Positions 26,024-34,108 of a stretch of 64,000 nt of DNA are shown piece by piece (positions within the stretch are counted from its first letter, which is position 1; each line of letters starts with the position of its first letter). A model generated the notes under the pieces. It saw only the letters and a program-made list of their open reading frames with translations, was not told where the DNA came from and searched no databases. The position numbers and the translations under genes were made by a program. Source of the DNA: Bradyrhizobium manausense. GTDB lineage: Bacteria; Pseudomonadota; Alphaproteobacteria; Rhizobiales; Xanthobacteraceae. The stretch spans positions 62,001-126,000 of the forward strand of contig NZ_JAFCKB010000014.1 of assembly GCF_018130615.1 (NCBI RefSeq). The letters are read 5' to 3'.

Positions 26024-26395
26024 TTAGCGTGCAGGGACGAAATCGTGATGACAAACCAAACGCCCACCTTCGAGATAAGTCACGTGCCAGCCATCACGGA
26101 CGGCTTTCCGTCTTTCATTCATGTGCCACCCAGCTTTTCCAAGATGATTTGCGCCACGAAGGACTCCGTGGTTGCACGTGCAAGCCGAGCCAGCTGGTGT
26201 GGACCGCGTGCACGGGGGTTCCGTTCCCGAGAACTGGATTTCAATCGCGGTGGGGAAGGCTTCGCTCCAAGCCTCTTCACCCAACATTCGCAAATAAAAA
26301 CCGCTTTGAATGTACTCAGGCTCTATTCGAACATAGTCATCGGCGAGCGAAGGAAATCCAACAAAGAGTACTACTAGAAAGAGGGCCGATTGCAT
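26024..26395 (-). CDS. Hypothetical small secreted protein
   Basis: 123 residues from the ATG at 26395, which has AAGGAAA 7 bases upstream; a longer frame to 26431 lacks such a site. The first 19 residues (MQSALFLVVLFVGFPSLAD) form a typical signal peptide. The mature part has four cysteines, including CTC, with no family I recognise. It points opposite to its neighbours and lies in a region less GC-rich than the rest, consistent with acquired DNA. Confidence 0.55.
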   Translation of the reverse strand: MQSALFLVVLFVGFPSLADDYVRIEPEYIQSGFYLRMLGEEAWSEAFPTAIEIQFSGTEPPCTRSTPAGSACTCNHGVLRGANHLGKAGWHMNERRKAVRDGWHVTYLEGGRLVCHHDFVPAR

Positions 26396-26799
26396 CAAAG
26401 TTTTCCTTGAACAATGGTCTGAAAAAAGCATTCGTGTGTGGAAATGATCCGTTCGACCATAACGTGTTGTCTCAACAATACAAGGGACGGACTTTCCGAC
26501 CTATTTGCGCCAGCAAGGGCAGTGTCTTCATTGAATCTTGTACAACCACGAAAGGAAACAATGCCAACAAGAGCAAAACAGTTCAGGCCAGCTCAATGGC
26601 GGCCCTGCGTCCGGCCGGTCTTCAAATCCGACGCCTTTTAAAAATTTGCGGGCTGGCGAGCTTTTTGCAGGATTGCGCGAAGTGTAGGGCCTCCTGGCTT
26701 TACGTGCCACTTGATATCACCCGCTTGCAAGACGGGTGTAGACGTGTTCCTTTCGCGAGCCAAAGACGTTCATCGGACAACAAGCCAGGCAAAAAAATC
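26396..26799. other. Intergenic stretch upstream of the thiaminase gene
   Basis: About 400 bp without a credible gene. The plus frame is open into the TenA gene but has no similarity before 26800. I looked for a TPP riboswitch and found no CTGAGA-type core. A small stem, CACCCG at 26718 with CGGGTG at 26733, is present. GC content looks lower than the flanks. Confidence 0.45.
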
Positions 26800-27474
26800 G
26801 TGAGTTTCTTCGAGCGCTTAAAGATGGAAGCGTCCGGCGAGTGGCGGGCCTATACAGAACATCCCTTCACGAACGGGCTGGCGGACGGCTCGCTTCCCGA
26901 AGCGGCGTTTCGTCACTACCTCGCTCAGGACTACCTATTCCTTGTCGAGTTTGCTCGCGCTTACGCGCTCTTGGTCTACAAGTCGCCGAAACTTGCCGAT
27001 ATGCGTGAAGCGGCGGCCGGCCTCTCGGCTATTCTTGACGTCGAGATGAACTTGCATGTGAAGCTCTGTGCCGGTTGGGGTCTTTCCGCGAGCGAGCTTG
27101 AGCAAACCTCTCCCGCAGTCGAGATGCTGGCCTACACACGCTACGTGCTCGACGCGGGAATGCGCGGTGATCTGCTGGCACTCAAGGTGGCACTCGCCCC
27201 TTGCGTGATCGGCTACGCGGAGATCGCAACGCGGCTCGCCTCGCGCCCCGATGCGAATGCTGCGACGAACCCTTATCGCGTTTGGATCGCCGAGTACGCT
27301 GGCGTTCCATACCAGGAGGTCGCGACGAAAGCACGGGCGCACCTGGAGCATCTCGCCGATCTCTACGCCACGCCGGCCCGCGAGGCCGAGCTGATTGCGA
27401 TCTTCAAGGAAGCCACCCGGCTCGAGGCGGACTTCTGGGAGATGGGCTGGCGCGCGGGCCGGTCTGTTGAATAA
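26800..27474 (+). CDS. tenA: TenA-family thiaminase II / aminopyrimidine aminohydrolase
   Basis: 224 residues, the normal TenA length. I place the start at the GTG at 26800 because the following SFFERLKMEASGEWRAYTEHPF matches the family's N-terminus. FVNGLADGSLP-like and FRHYLAQDYLFLVEFARAY segments follow, with the C-terminal Glu region EATRLEADFWEMGW. TenA salvages thiamine breakdown products by hydrolysing aminopyrimidines. In TenA enzymes the catalytic Cys is usually in the middle helix: here ALAPCVIGYAEIA contains a Cys (about residue 133). No other thiamine gene is nearby. Confidence 0.88.
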   Translation: MSFFERLKMEASGEWRAYTEHPFTNGLADGSLPEAAFRHYLAQDYLFLVEFARAYALLVYKSPKLADMREAAAGLSAILDVEMNLHVKLCAGWGLSASELEQTSPAVEMLAYTRYVLDAGMRGDLLALKVALAPCVIGYAEIATRLASRPDANAATNPYRVWIAEYAGVPYQEVATKARAHLEHLADLYATPAREAELIAIFKEATRLEADFWEMGWRAGRSVE

Positions 27475-27586
27475 GCCTCGGCAATTGTCAGTCGGCGGCT
27501 CTATCGGAGCATCTCCAACCGATGGGTGGGCGACGTAATCCCTGGCCGTAATCCTCGTAATCCCTCGCCAGGCTTCAGAACCTCGG

Positions 27587-29059
27587 CTAGGTCGTCCGGA
27601 TCATTGCAAGGGGGCTCATGTCCGAGTGCTGCTGTCGAGGTGGTGCGCTTGCGGCCGACGGCGGAACTTGCAGCTCGTGGCCGCGCAGGCCCAGGAACGC
27701 GATCAGCACGACGGCCGTCAGAGCGACACCGCCGACCGCGACTTCGGGCGCAGCGTCGGAGGTCGCCGCCACGATGCTTGCGCGGAGCGAGAGCCGGTGC
27801 GGCACTTGACGCGGGACTTGGCGCGAGACTTGGCGCACGAGGTCCTGCCCGCTCTCGTAACGTGTGTTGCCTGGACCTGCCGCGAAGCGGCGCAGGCAAA
27901 GGAAGACGAGCAGCAGCAAAGCCGTGCCGCCCGCGAGCGGCTCGATCGGGGTGGTCAAGGATGTATAGGAGAGCGTGTGAGCGCCGGTGTAGAGAAGGAG
28001 TGTGGCCGGCAAAGCCATGCTGCCGACAAGCGGTGCGAGGGCGGGACGATACCGGGCGGGCCTGTCGTCCCGATTGGCGAACACAGCGACAAGTATCGCA
28101 ATGATCATCAAATGACCTATGCCGTCCACCTTGCCAAAATCAAGCGTTGCGGCGGTCAGCACCAGCACCAGGGCGAGGGCGGCGAGACGCCGGACCAGCG
28201 GTGTCCAGAACAGCGCGAAGGCCAGGCCGAATTCCACGATCCCAGCGGCGGTCACGACAGTCGGGACATCGAAGCCCAGGGTCAGTTCCGGATGAGCGAT
28301 TGCGATCGGCGCGACCCAGGCCGGGTACACAAATTTTTCCATCGCCGGCCATAACAGGGACAGGGCGACAGTCCAGCGCAGGAAATCAGATCGAAAAGCG
28401 AGCAGTTTGGCATTGCGCGACAAAGACAGCGCGAACCAGACCCCGAGCCCCGGAAAGACCGGGTAATCCAGCATGTGGAACAGGCCATAGCTGGCGGCAC
28501 CGTAGACATAAAGCAGCACGATGCCGGCCCCTGCTGCCGGGAGCGTGGCCCGCGCGCCCAGGAAAAGCGGAATCAGCAACTGAATGGCCGAGAGCCAGAA
28601 ACTGCTTGCCTCGAGCTCCGGGGTGAGAATGAGTCCTCCATGAGCCCACAGCAAGGCAAAGAACACCGCAGCGGCCGCGCGCAAAAGGTCGTCGACGCGA
28701 TCGCGCAGAGGCTCGGTCAATTGATCCAGAAATTTCGAGACCGTGGCGCCGAACCTGGTCTGCTCGGCCGCGCAAGCGAGATAGAACAGCGCGAGGAACA
28801 GCGCCAGGAATAGAAAGAACTTCGTCGTCAATACCGCCTGAACGGGCAGCGGATCGTCGGATACGACGCATGGCACGAACCACTTCACATGAGCCGATGC
28901 GGCGCCGGTCATCGAGATGAAGCTGACCACCAGACACCCGGAGAAAATCAGTCCTTTCGTGACTCCTGATCCAGCGCGTCCGGCATTGGAGATGGTCGAA
29001 AAGCGGTTGGCCGCGCGATCGATGCTCATGGGCTCACCAAAATAATTTCGTTCAAACAT
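27587..29059 (-). CDS. Uncharacterised multi-pass membrane protein
   Basis: 490 residues with roughly ten hydrophobic segments. After a first segment (about residues 37-55) comes AHVKWFVPCVVSDDPLPV, a short His-rich extracytoplasmic start, and the core contains AHGGLILTPE, LFHMLDYPVFPGLG and LLWPAMEKFVYP. The C-terminal part ends in a soluble tail rich in Arg, Pro and Ser. It somewhat resembles DoxX-like quinone-linked membrane proteins in the LWPAMEKF/VEFGLA helices, but I cannot assign a family. ATG at 29059 has AGGGGTGA upstream; ATG at 29029 is an alternative. It stands alone. Confidence 0.65.
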   Translation of the reverse strand: MFERNYFGEPMSIDRAANRFSTISNAGRAGSGVTKGLIFSGCLVVSFISMTGAASAHVKWFVPCVVSDDPLPVQAVLTTKFFLFLALFLALFYLACAAEQTRFGATVSKFLDQLTEPLRDRVDDLLRAAAAVFFALLWAHGGLILTPELEASSFWLSAIQLLIPLFLGARATLPAAGAGIVLLYVYGAASYGLFHMLDYPVFPGLGVWFALSLSRNAKLLAFRSDFLRWTVALSLLWPAMEKFVYPAWVAPIAIAHPELTLGFDVPTVVTAAGIVEFGLAFALFWTPLVRRLAALALVLVLTAATLDFGKVDGIGHLMIIAILVAVFANRDDRPARYRPALAPLVGSMALPATLLLYTGAHTLSYTSLTTPIEPLAGGTALLLLVFLCLRRFAAGPGNTRYESGQDLVRQVSRQVPRQVPHRLSLRASIVAATSDAAPEVAVGGVALTAVVLIAFLGLRGHELQVPPSAASAPPRQQHSDMSPLAMIRTT

Positions 29060-29453
29060 TCTTCACCCCTGACGAGAGTGGTTCATGGGCAGAAGAATAC
29101 GTTCGACGATTTAGGCGACGCTCAGGCTTTTTGGATGTGAAATGGCTTACTGGCGCCGGGTCACACCTTCGTTAGGGGATCGTGACGCCCTGTGAGACAG
29201 CGCTGCTTCCGCTTCGCATTCAGCAACTGAGTCAGATATCTGCCTCGCCGGCGACAAGCCGCTCCGACGCGGCGCTTAACTGCTTCATGCAGTCGCTGCC
29301 ATCGTAGTGGGGCGTTTCTGGTGCGGTGGCCTGCCGAGCCGTAGCTCGCGGCAGCAGTCCGTCTTCGCTTCCGCTGCGCTCCAGCTACGCCGGACACGCG
29401 TCGCCCTTCGGTCTCGTCGCGGCTGCGCCACGCGTAGCCCGAAGGGCGAAGCG
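29060..29453. other. Non-coding stretch with inverted repeat next to tRNA fragment
   Basis: No gene recognised. TCGCCCTTCGG at 29401-29411 and CCGAAGGGCGA at 29439-29449 form a perfect 11-bp inverted repeat ending 4 bp before the tRNA fragment. The surrounding sequence has the look of an intergenic repeat family common in Bradyrhizobium (from memory, not checked). Confidence 0.5.
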
Positions 29454-29500
29454 TGGTGGGCCCGGCAGGACTCGAACCTGCAACCAGACCGTTATGAGCG
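29454..29500 (-). repeat. attachment-site-like fragment of tRNA-Ile2 (3' 47 nt)
   Basis: Identical to the last 47 nucleotides, including the encoded CCA, of the tRNA at 33695-33770; identity stops exactly at both edges. It lacks the acceptor 5' half and D arm, so it cannot be a functional tRNA. It is the distal end of the island. Confidence 0.8.
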
Positions 29501-29684
29501 CAGCGAATATCCGGAATATCTGAGCATTTTCAACAAAGCTCGTCCATTCTTGCGCACGCTCCTGCGCGTTTGTTCACGGGGTTTCTGTGGGATTTCTGGT
29601 GGGCGCTGCTGGGCTGGGGCGCTTACTCATAAACTCGTACTCATAAAATCGTCAGGTCCGCCTATAACAGTCCGCTCGGACAAA

Positions 29685-30626
29685 TCAGCTTACTCCAACC
29701 AGCGCCTTACAGACCTCCCGGCTGGCCTCTTGGAATAATTTGACGGCACCTCCGGCCCGTCGTCCTTTCAAGGTGATTGAGGCTATCGGGGCGGAAGTAT
29801 CGCCAAGATCGACGTTCAGCGCGCGCAGCCATGCGCTACTCGATCGCATTCTGAGTATCTGCATGGGCAATAGGGTTATAAACCGGCTGCTCGCCAACAG
29901 ATTCAATCGCATGTAGATTGAAATCGTGGTGACGGTCGTTGGCGGAAGCGGCAGGTTATGTCGCCGAAATAGTTCGACGCCGGTACGCCCCAAAAAAGAA
30001 TCGGGCGGCGAGAGCGTCCATTGCTCTTGCATAAGTTCAGCGAGCTTCAACTTCTTCCTCGATCGCAGGAGCGGATGCCGTCGCTCCGCCATCACCGCAA
30101 GCGAGGACCTAAACAGCACCTCCGCGGACAAATCATCGGCGACCGGCAACGGCGCCCAGCGCGTTATGGCCAGATCAAGCATTCTCTGGCGCAGAGCATG
30201 CTCCAGCGCATCCCGATCACCTATCGTGATATGATACCTGATGCCCGGATATCTTCGGACGAGATGTCCGATAATTTCTGTAACGATCGCGGTGACCGGC
30301 TCGGTTGTACCGATCGTAACGAGCCCTTGCGCCGGATTCGACCTTTGCACAATGTCGGTAACACCCAGCTTTATTTCGTCGAAAACGACGCGCGTACGAT
30401 CGACAAGAAGGTGGCCACACTCAGTGAGTTCGACTCCGCGCGAAGTGCGATCCAGCAGCGCAGCCCCGACGGCGTGCTCCATATCGGTGATGGCTTTGGA
30501 GATCGCAGGCTGCGACAATCCAAGACGGTGAGACGCTTTGGCCATGCTGCCGACCTCTGCGACGGTCTGGAGCGTATGCAGATCCTTGAGGCGCAGGCGT
30601 CGGCCGATGCGGTCCTGCCATTGCAT
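29685..30626 (-). CDS. LysR-family transcriptional regulator
   Basis: 313 residues. The N-terminal winged helix has LHTLQTVAEVGSMAKASHRL followed by GLSQPAISKAITDMEH (recognition helix about residues 38-53). The C-terminal effector domain is periplasmic-binding-like, with TIGTTEPVTAIVTEIIGHL near residue 100. It is divergent from the Bug receptor gene, the usual LysR arrangement, and probably controls that receptor and the methyltransferase behind it. The ligand is unknown. It lies inside the tRNA-bounded island. Confidence 0.88.
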   Translation of the reverse strand: MQWQDRIGRRLRLKDLHTLQTVAEVGSMAKASHRLGLSQPAISKAITDMEHAVGAALLDRTSRGVELTECGHLLVDRTRVVFDEIKLGVTDIVQRSNPAQGLVTIGTTEPVTAIVTEIIGHLVRRYPGIRYHITIGDRDALEHALRQRMLDLAITRWAPLPVADDLSAEVLFRSSLAVMAERRHPLLRSRKKLKLAELMQEQWTLSPPDSFLGRTGVELFRRHNLPLPPTTVTTISIYMRLNLLASSRFITLLPMQILRMRSSSAWLRALNVDLGDTSAPIASITLKGRRAGGAVKLFQEASREVCKALVGVS

Positions 30627-30755
30627 GAGTGTTCACCTCACGTTATAGCCCGATAGGAAGTTGCGATTTCAGGTTATACCGTCGTTGCCTCAGGATAGCG
30701 AGATGGAAAGCCGGCCGGATCATTGCGTTGCTTTCCGAAGCACATGGAGAACGCC

Positions 30756-31721
30756 ATGCAGCTTTACTCGCGTCGCGCCATACTGGGCGGGTTTTCGGCG
30801 CTGGCTCTTCCGCTACCCGTTATTGCCGCCGACCAGCCGCTGAAGATCGTATTTCCGTTCCCGCCTGGCGGGTCGGGAGATTCGATCGCCCGGCTGTTTG
30901 CCGAGCAACTCCATACCAGGCTCGGCAAGGTGGCCATTGTGGAGAATCTTGCTGGCGCTGGCGGACGGATTGGCGCTCGAGCGGTCAAGAATGCCGCACC
31001 GGGCGAGGAGATAGCGCTGTTTGCTTCAGCTTCGCAGTTCACACTTCAGCCGCATCTCTTCAGGAGCCTGGGATACGATGCAGAGCGCGACTTTGTGCCC
31101 CTTTCGCAGGTGATGACGGTCGATCTGGCTCTGGCGGTCAGCGGGAAGCTGCCCATCCATTCGGTGCACGAACTTATCGACTGGATGAAGGCCAATCCCG
31201 AACAGGCCGTGTACGGCTCGCCGGGAGCAGGTACAGCACCTCATTTCATCTGCGGCGAGTTTGGCCGGATCACAGGCCTAAACCTGCGCCACACGCCCTA
31301 CAAAGGTACACCTGCTGCCCTCCCAGATGTGCTGGCCGGCCGGGTCCCGATGTATATGGCGTTTCTTTCCGAACTCCTGGAGCAACACCGGGATGGTGGC
31401 ATACGCATTATCGCCACCGCAGCCGGCGGGCGATCTTCCTTCCTGTCCCAAACCGCGACTCTCAAGGAAAGCGGGATCGATATCGACGCGTCCGGATGGT
31501 TCGCATTCTATGCGCCTGCCCGTTCTTCCCGTCAGTCCGTTGAGCGTCTGGGAGAGGAGATCATTGCAATCGGGCGCGATCCCGAAATGCGCGCAAAGAT
31601 TCATGCCATGGGCTGTGAGCCAACAGGAACGACATCGGACGAACTCCAACGTATCCAGCGCGCCGACTTGGACCGCTGGGGGCCGATCGTGAGGGTGTCG
31701 GGATTCCCGATCGAAGACTAG
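30756..31721 (+). CDS. Tripartite tricarboxylate transporter receptor (Bug family)
   Basis: 321 residues from the ATG at 30756 (GGAGA upstream). A Tat-type signal SRRAILGGFSALALPLPVIA precedes the mature start ADQPLKIVFPFPPGGSGD, the phosphate-loop-like motif of Bug proteins. Further landmarks are VENLAGAGGRIGA and the ligand region YGSPGAGTAPHFICGE. Bug proteins bind organic acids for TctAB-type importers, but no tctA or tctB is nearby. It is followed after 8 bp by the methyltransferase, suggesting a joint transcript and possibly a sensing role. Confidence 0.88.
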   Translation: MQLYSRRAILGGFSALALPLPVIAADQPLKIVFPFPPGGSGDSIARLFAEQLHTRLGKVAIVENLAGAGGRIGARAVKNAAPGEEIALFASASQFTLQPHLFRSLGYDAERDFVPLSQVMTVDLALAVSGKLPIHSVHELIDWMKANPEQAVYGSPGAGTAPHFICGEFGRITGLNLRHTPYKGTPAALPDVLAGRVPMYMAFLSELLEQHRDGGIRIIATAAGGRSSFLSQTATLKESGIDIDASGWFAFYAPARSSRQSVERLGEEIIAIGRDPEMRAKIHAMGCEPTGTTSDELQRIQRADLDRWGPIVRVSGFPIED

Positions 31722-31729
31722 GGCGGCAC

Positions 31730-32743
31730 ATGACCACCAATCCCCCCGAACAGTTGTTGGACCTTGTTCAATCGCACCGTGTGACGGCCGTGATCTATGT
31801 CGCTGCCAAGCTGGGGCTTGCCGAATTGCTGCGCGACGGACCGCGAACGGTCGAAGAACTCGCGAGTCGAACCCGCACGGACCAAGGCGCATTGGCCCGC
31901 TTGCTCGTCGCCCTCTCAACCGTCGGGATTTGCTCTCGCGTCGGCGAAGGCCGTTACTTGCTAACCGAACTGGGGGCGGGACTCGACGGGACTGCTGAAC
32001 GATCGTTCAAGAACTGGGTCATCTTTGAAGGCTACATGCTGACCAAGAGATGGGATGGTCTTCTCGATTCGATCATGTCAGGGAAGACGGCTGCCCAACT
32101 CCAGGACATCGACGACAATTTCGATCTGATGGCGCGCACGCCAGAGCATGTGCGGATATTCAATGAAGCCATGACAGACCTAACACGGCTGGTCACGCGC
32201 GATCTGCTGCAGGCCTACGACTTTGGCACGATCTCCCACTTGATGGATGTCGGAGGCGGCTCCGGGGAACTCATGGGCGCCGTCGCGAGAGAATACTCGA
32301 ATATCAAAGGAACGGTTTTCGATCTGCCGAGGTGCGCCGACGCCGCCAACCAGCACTTCGGGCACCTCGGAATCTCCGACCGCGTCGATTTTGTTGCAGG
32401 CGATTTCTTTCACGCGGTGCCTGCAGTGGCCGATGCGATCATCTTGAAAAGCATTATTCACGACTGGGATGATGAGCGCAGCCGCATCATTTTGGAAAAC
32501 TGTCGCAACGCACTTCCCCAAAAGGGCAGACTGCTATTAGTCGAACGTGCGATGCCGGAATTGCCCGGCACCGATGACGCCGGCAGGTCGTGCGCGATGA
32601 GCGATTTGAATATGCTGCGCGGTCCAGGTGGCCGTGAACGGACCGAAAGGGAATATTATCGGCTCCTGACCGAGAGCGGCTTCCGTCCCATGGCTGTTTA
32701 CCGCGCCGGCCGCTATAACTTGATCGAGTCGCGGCTTTGTTGA
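31730..32743 (+). CDS. SAM-dependent O-methyltransferase (plant-type/hydroxyneurosporene OMT family)
   Basis: 337 residues. A dimerisation winged-helix domain (residues 1-100, AAKLGLAELLRDGPRTVEELA) precedes the SAM-binding fold with DVGGGSG at 173-179. The catalytic His-Asp pair of small-molecule O-methyltransferases is H244-D245 in KSIIHDWDDE. It should methylate a hydroxyl on a small aromatic or polyketide-like molecule. Close coupling (8 bp) to a Bug receptor and divergence from LysR suggest the acceptor may be the ligand of that receptor (inference). Confidence 0.88.
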   Translation: MTTNPPEQLLDLVQSHRVTAVIYVAAKLGLAELLRDGPRTVEELASRTRTDQGALARLLVALSTVGICSRVGEGRYLLTELGAGLDGTAERSFKNWVIFEGYMLTKRWDGLLDSIMSGKTAAQLQDIDDNFDLMARTPEHVRIFNEAMTDLTRLVTRDLLQAYDFGTISHLMDVGGGSGELMGAVAREYSNIKGTVFDLPRCADAANQHFGHLGISDRVDFVAGDFFHAVPAVADAIILKSIIHDWDDERSRIILENCRNALPQKGRLLLVERAMPELPGTDDAGRSCAMSDLNMLRGPGGRERTEREYYRLLTESGFRPMAVYRAGRYNLIESRLC

Positions 32744-32987
32744 GGCCAGCTGCGGCGATGCGCCTGAGGCGGACGAACACGCCGCAACAAGTGGGGCGTG
32801 CTATTCGATGACATCATCGGCCTTAGCAAGCTCTCGCACTGTCGATCAATCCGCCTAATGGCTGGCCGCGAATTATGAGTCCGCGCCCTAGTTGCATTGG
32901 CAAGGCGAAAGTCTTTCGTGGCCCGGATTTCTTATTGCCTGCTATAAACTGCGAAGCCGGCACAAGGCGGAGTCACGGAGGACACCA

Positions 32988-33491
32988 ATGAAACACCTTA
33001 GCGTTCTCGGCACTTGCGTTGCCACAACTTTGGGCATCTCTTTGCATAGCGCCTCTGGCCAGCAGCCATCGCTAAGGGAAAGACTTGTCGGGACGTGGAT
33101 GGTAGTTTCTTGGGAGCAAAAGAAAAATGATGGCACCACCTTACGACAGTTTGGAGAGAAGCCAACCGGCATGGCCATTTTTGATGCCGGCGGACGGTAC
33201 ATCATCACGGTCATGCGTTCAGATCGCGCCAAATACACAAGCAATGCGCTCTGGCAGGGTACTGCGGAAGAAAACAAAGCAACAGCTAATGGCACCCAGA
33301 CTTATTTTGGGACGTACTCGGTGAACGAGGCAGACCGCAGCATAGCAATTCATGTTGAAGGTAGTTCATTTCCGAATTGGAATGGTGCAGATCAGAAACG
33401 CTTTGTTACGATCACCGATGATCAGCTTACGCTAACCATTCGCCCTCCAAGTGGGGAGAATGTCGATGTGATTTGGAAACGAGCGAAATGA
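32988..33491 (+). CDS. Lipocalin-like domain protein, secreted
   Basis: 167 residues from the ATG at 32988 (GGAGGACACC upstream). Signal peptide through about residue 25 (SLHSASGQQP). The mature part has LVGTWMVVSWEQKKNDGT and FGEKPTGMAIFDAGGRYIITVMRSDR, then GTYSVNEADRSIAIHVEGSSFPNW and VTITDDQLTL, the pattern of the bacterial lipocalin-like family (PF13924 type). The ligand is unknown. It is the last gene of the island before the tRNA. Confidence 0.75.
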   Translation: MKHLSVLGTCVATTLGISLHSASGQQPSLRERLVGTWMVVSWEQKKNDGTTLRQFGEKPTGMAIFDAGGRYIITVMRSDRAKYTSNALWQGTAEENKATANGTQTYFGTYSVNEADRSIAIHVEGSSFPNWNGADQKRFVTITDDQLTLTIRPPSGENVDVIWKRAK

Positions 33492-33694
33492 CCGTGCACG
33501 GTCGCGTCTTCTTGTGGCCCATCTCGACGATATTGCGTTACGTCCGAATTTGAAGGCAGAGCGAACCTTGCTCGTTCGCCGAAGGGGGCTGGGCTATATG
33601 CGACCCTGTTGTGTGAACCTGCAAGAAAGCCGTTGTCGCTCCGACGCCACTCCGGACACGGAAAGACTTGATCCCTAACTTATTGATTTTGCTT

Positions 33695-33770
33695 TGGTGG
33701 GCCCGGCAGGACTCGAACCTGCAACCAGACCGTTATGAGCGGCCGGCTCTAACCATTGAGCTACAGGCCC
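33695..33770 (-). tRNA. tRNA-Ile2 (CAU anticodon, lysidine type)
   Basis: 76 nt including an encoded CCA. Read on the minus strand it folds as a cloverleaf: acceptor GGGCCUG with CGGGCCC, D arm GCUC...GAGC, anticodon stem GGCCG/CGGUC with loop CUCAUAA, and T arm GCAGG UUCGAGU CCUGC. The anticodon is CAU. Pairs C4-G69 and C5-G68, used by TilS to mark the isoleucine AUA tRNA, are both present, so I call Ile2 rather than Met. Its 3' part is duplicated at 29454. Confidence 0.88.
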
Positions 33771-34108
33771 CGCCGCGAGGCGGTCCGCGGGAACGTGCGG
33801 CCGGCAACGGTGCGCGGTTCGTTTACAGGGATGGAGGCGGGGGTGCAATGCCGGGTGTCACCGATCCAAAGCGGCTTAGGCCGCATTGGCGCTCATTTCC
33901 GAATTACCGAATTTGACGATGATGCCCTTATGCGCCTGTTTTGCCCGACGTGTCAACCGGTCTTCGCGGGGCGGCGGTTTTTGCTGCCGTAACTCGCTGT
34001 AATCGCGCCGCTTTCTACTGTGCATGGGGTTGTTTTCGCGTTTTGACGGGAGGGGCCCCGCGGGTCCCCTTTGTCGTGTCGGGCAATGACCGGCGGGGGA
34101 GCGCCGGC
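33771..34108. other. Intergenic stretch with strong hairpin
   Basis: About 340 bp without a gene. A GC hairpin at 34051-34070 (AGGGG...CCCCT with an inner CCC/GGG) lies 39 bp downstream of the Bug stop codon and is followed by TTTGTCG on the plus strand. It may be a terminator, but the T-run is short and on the wrong strand for the Bug gene. Confidence 0.35.

Larger units (their letters stand above)
29454..33741. mobile_element. Putative tRNA-Ile2-integrated genomic island (no integrase)
   Basis: Bounded by a perfect 47-bp direct repeat: 29454-29500 and 33695-33741. The right copy is the 3' part of an intact tRNA gene; the left copy is only that 3' part, cut in the anticodon arm. This is the expected result of integration into a tRNA 3' end by a tyrosine recombinase, with the element lying on the 3' side of the gene. 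Cargo is a LysR regulator, Bug receptor, O-methyltransferase and lipocalin-like protein. No integrase or excisionase gene is visible, so it is probably a relic or was mobilised in trans. Confidence 0.65.

Noticed and set aside
25701-26054. Minus-strand frame of up to 117 codons
   Set aside because: Its composition follows the TGTCAC repeats, it overlaps the better-supported secreted protein gene, and it lacks a ribosome site I can support.
26718-26738. CACCCG/CGGGTG stem upstream of tenA as a riboswitch part
   Set aside because: No TPP riboswitch core sequences (CTGAGA-type) nearby and the stem is short; left unassigned.
29307-29738. Plus-strand frame containing WWARQDSNLQPDRYER
   Set aside because: It is the reverse-strand reading of the tRNA-Ile2 fragment, a well-known false protein.
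29454-33741. Search for an integrase or transposase in the island
   Set aside because: All frames in the segment are accounted for by the four cargo genes or are too short; none has recombinase motifs.
33668-33916. Plus-strand frame across the intact tRNA
   Set aside because: Same artefact: the peptide is encoded by the antisense of the tRNA gene.
34051-34070. GC hairpin as terminator of the Bug gene
   Set aside because: The short T-run lies on the plus strand, opposite to the gene's direction, so it was kept only as a note.
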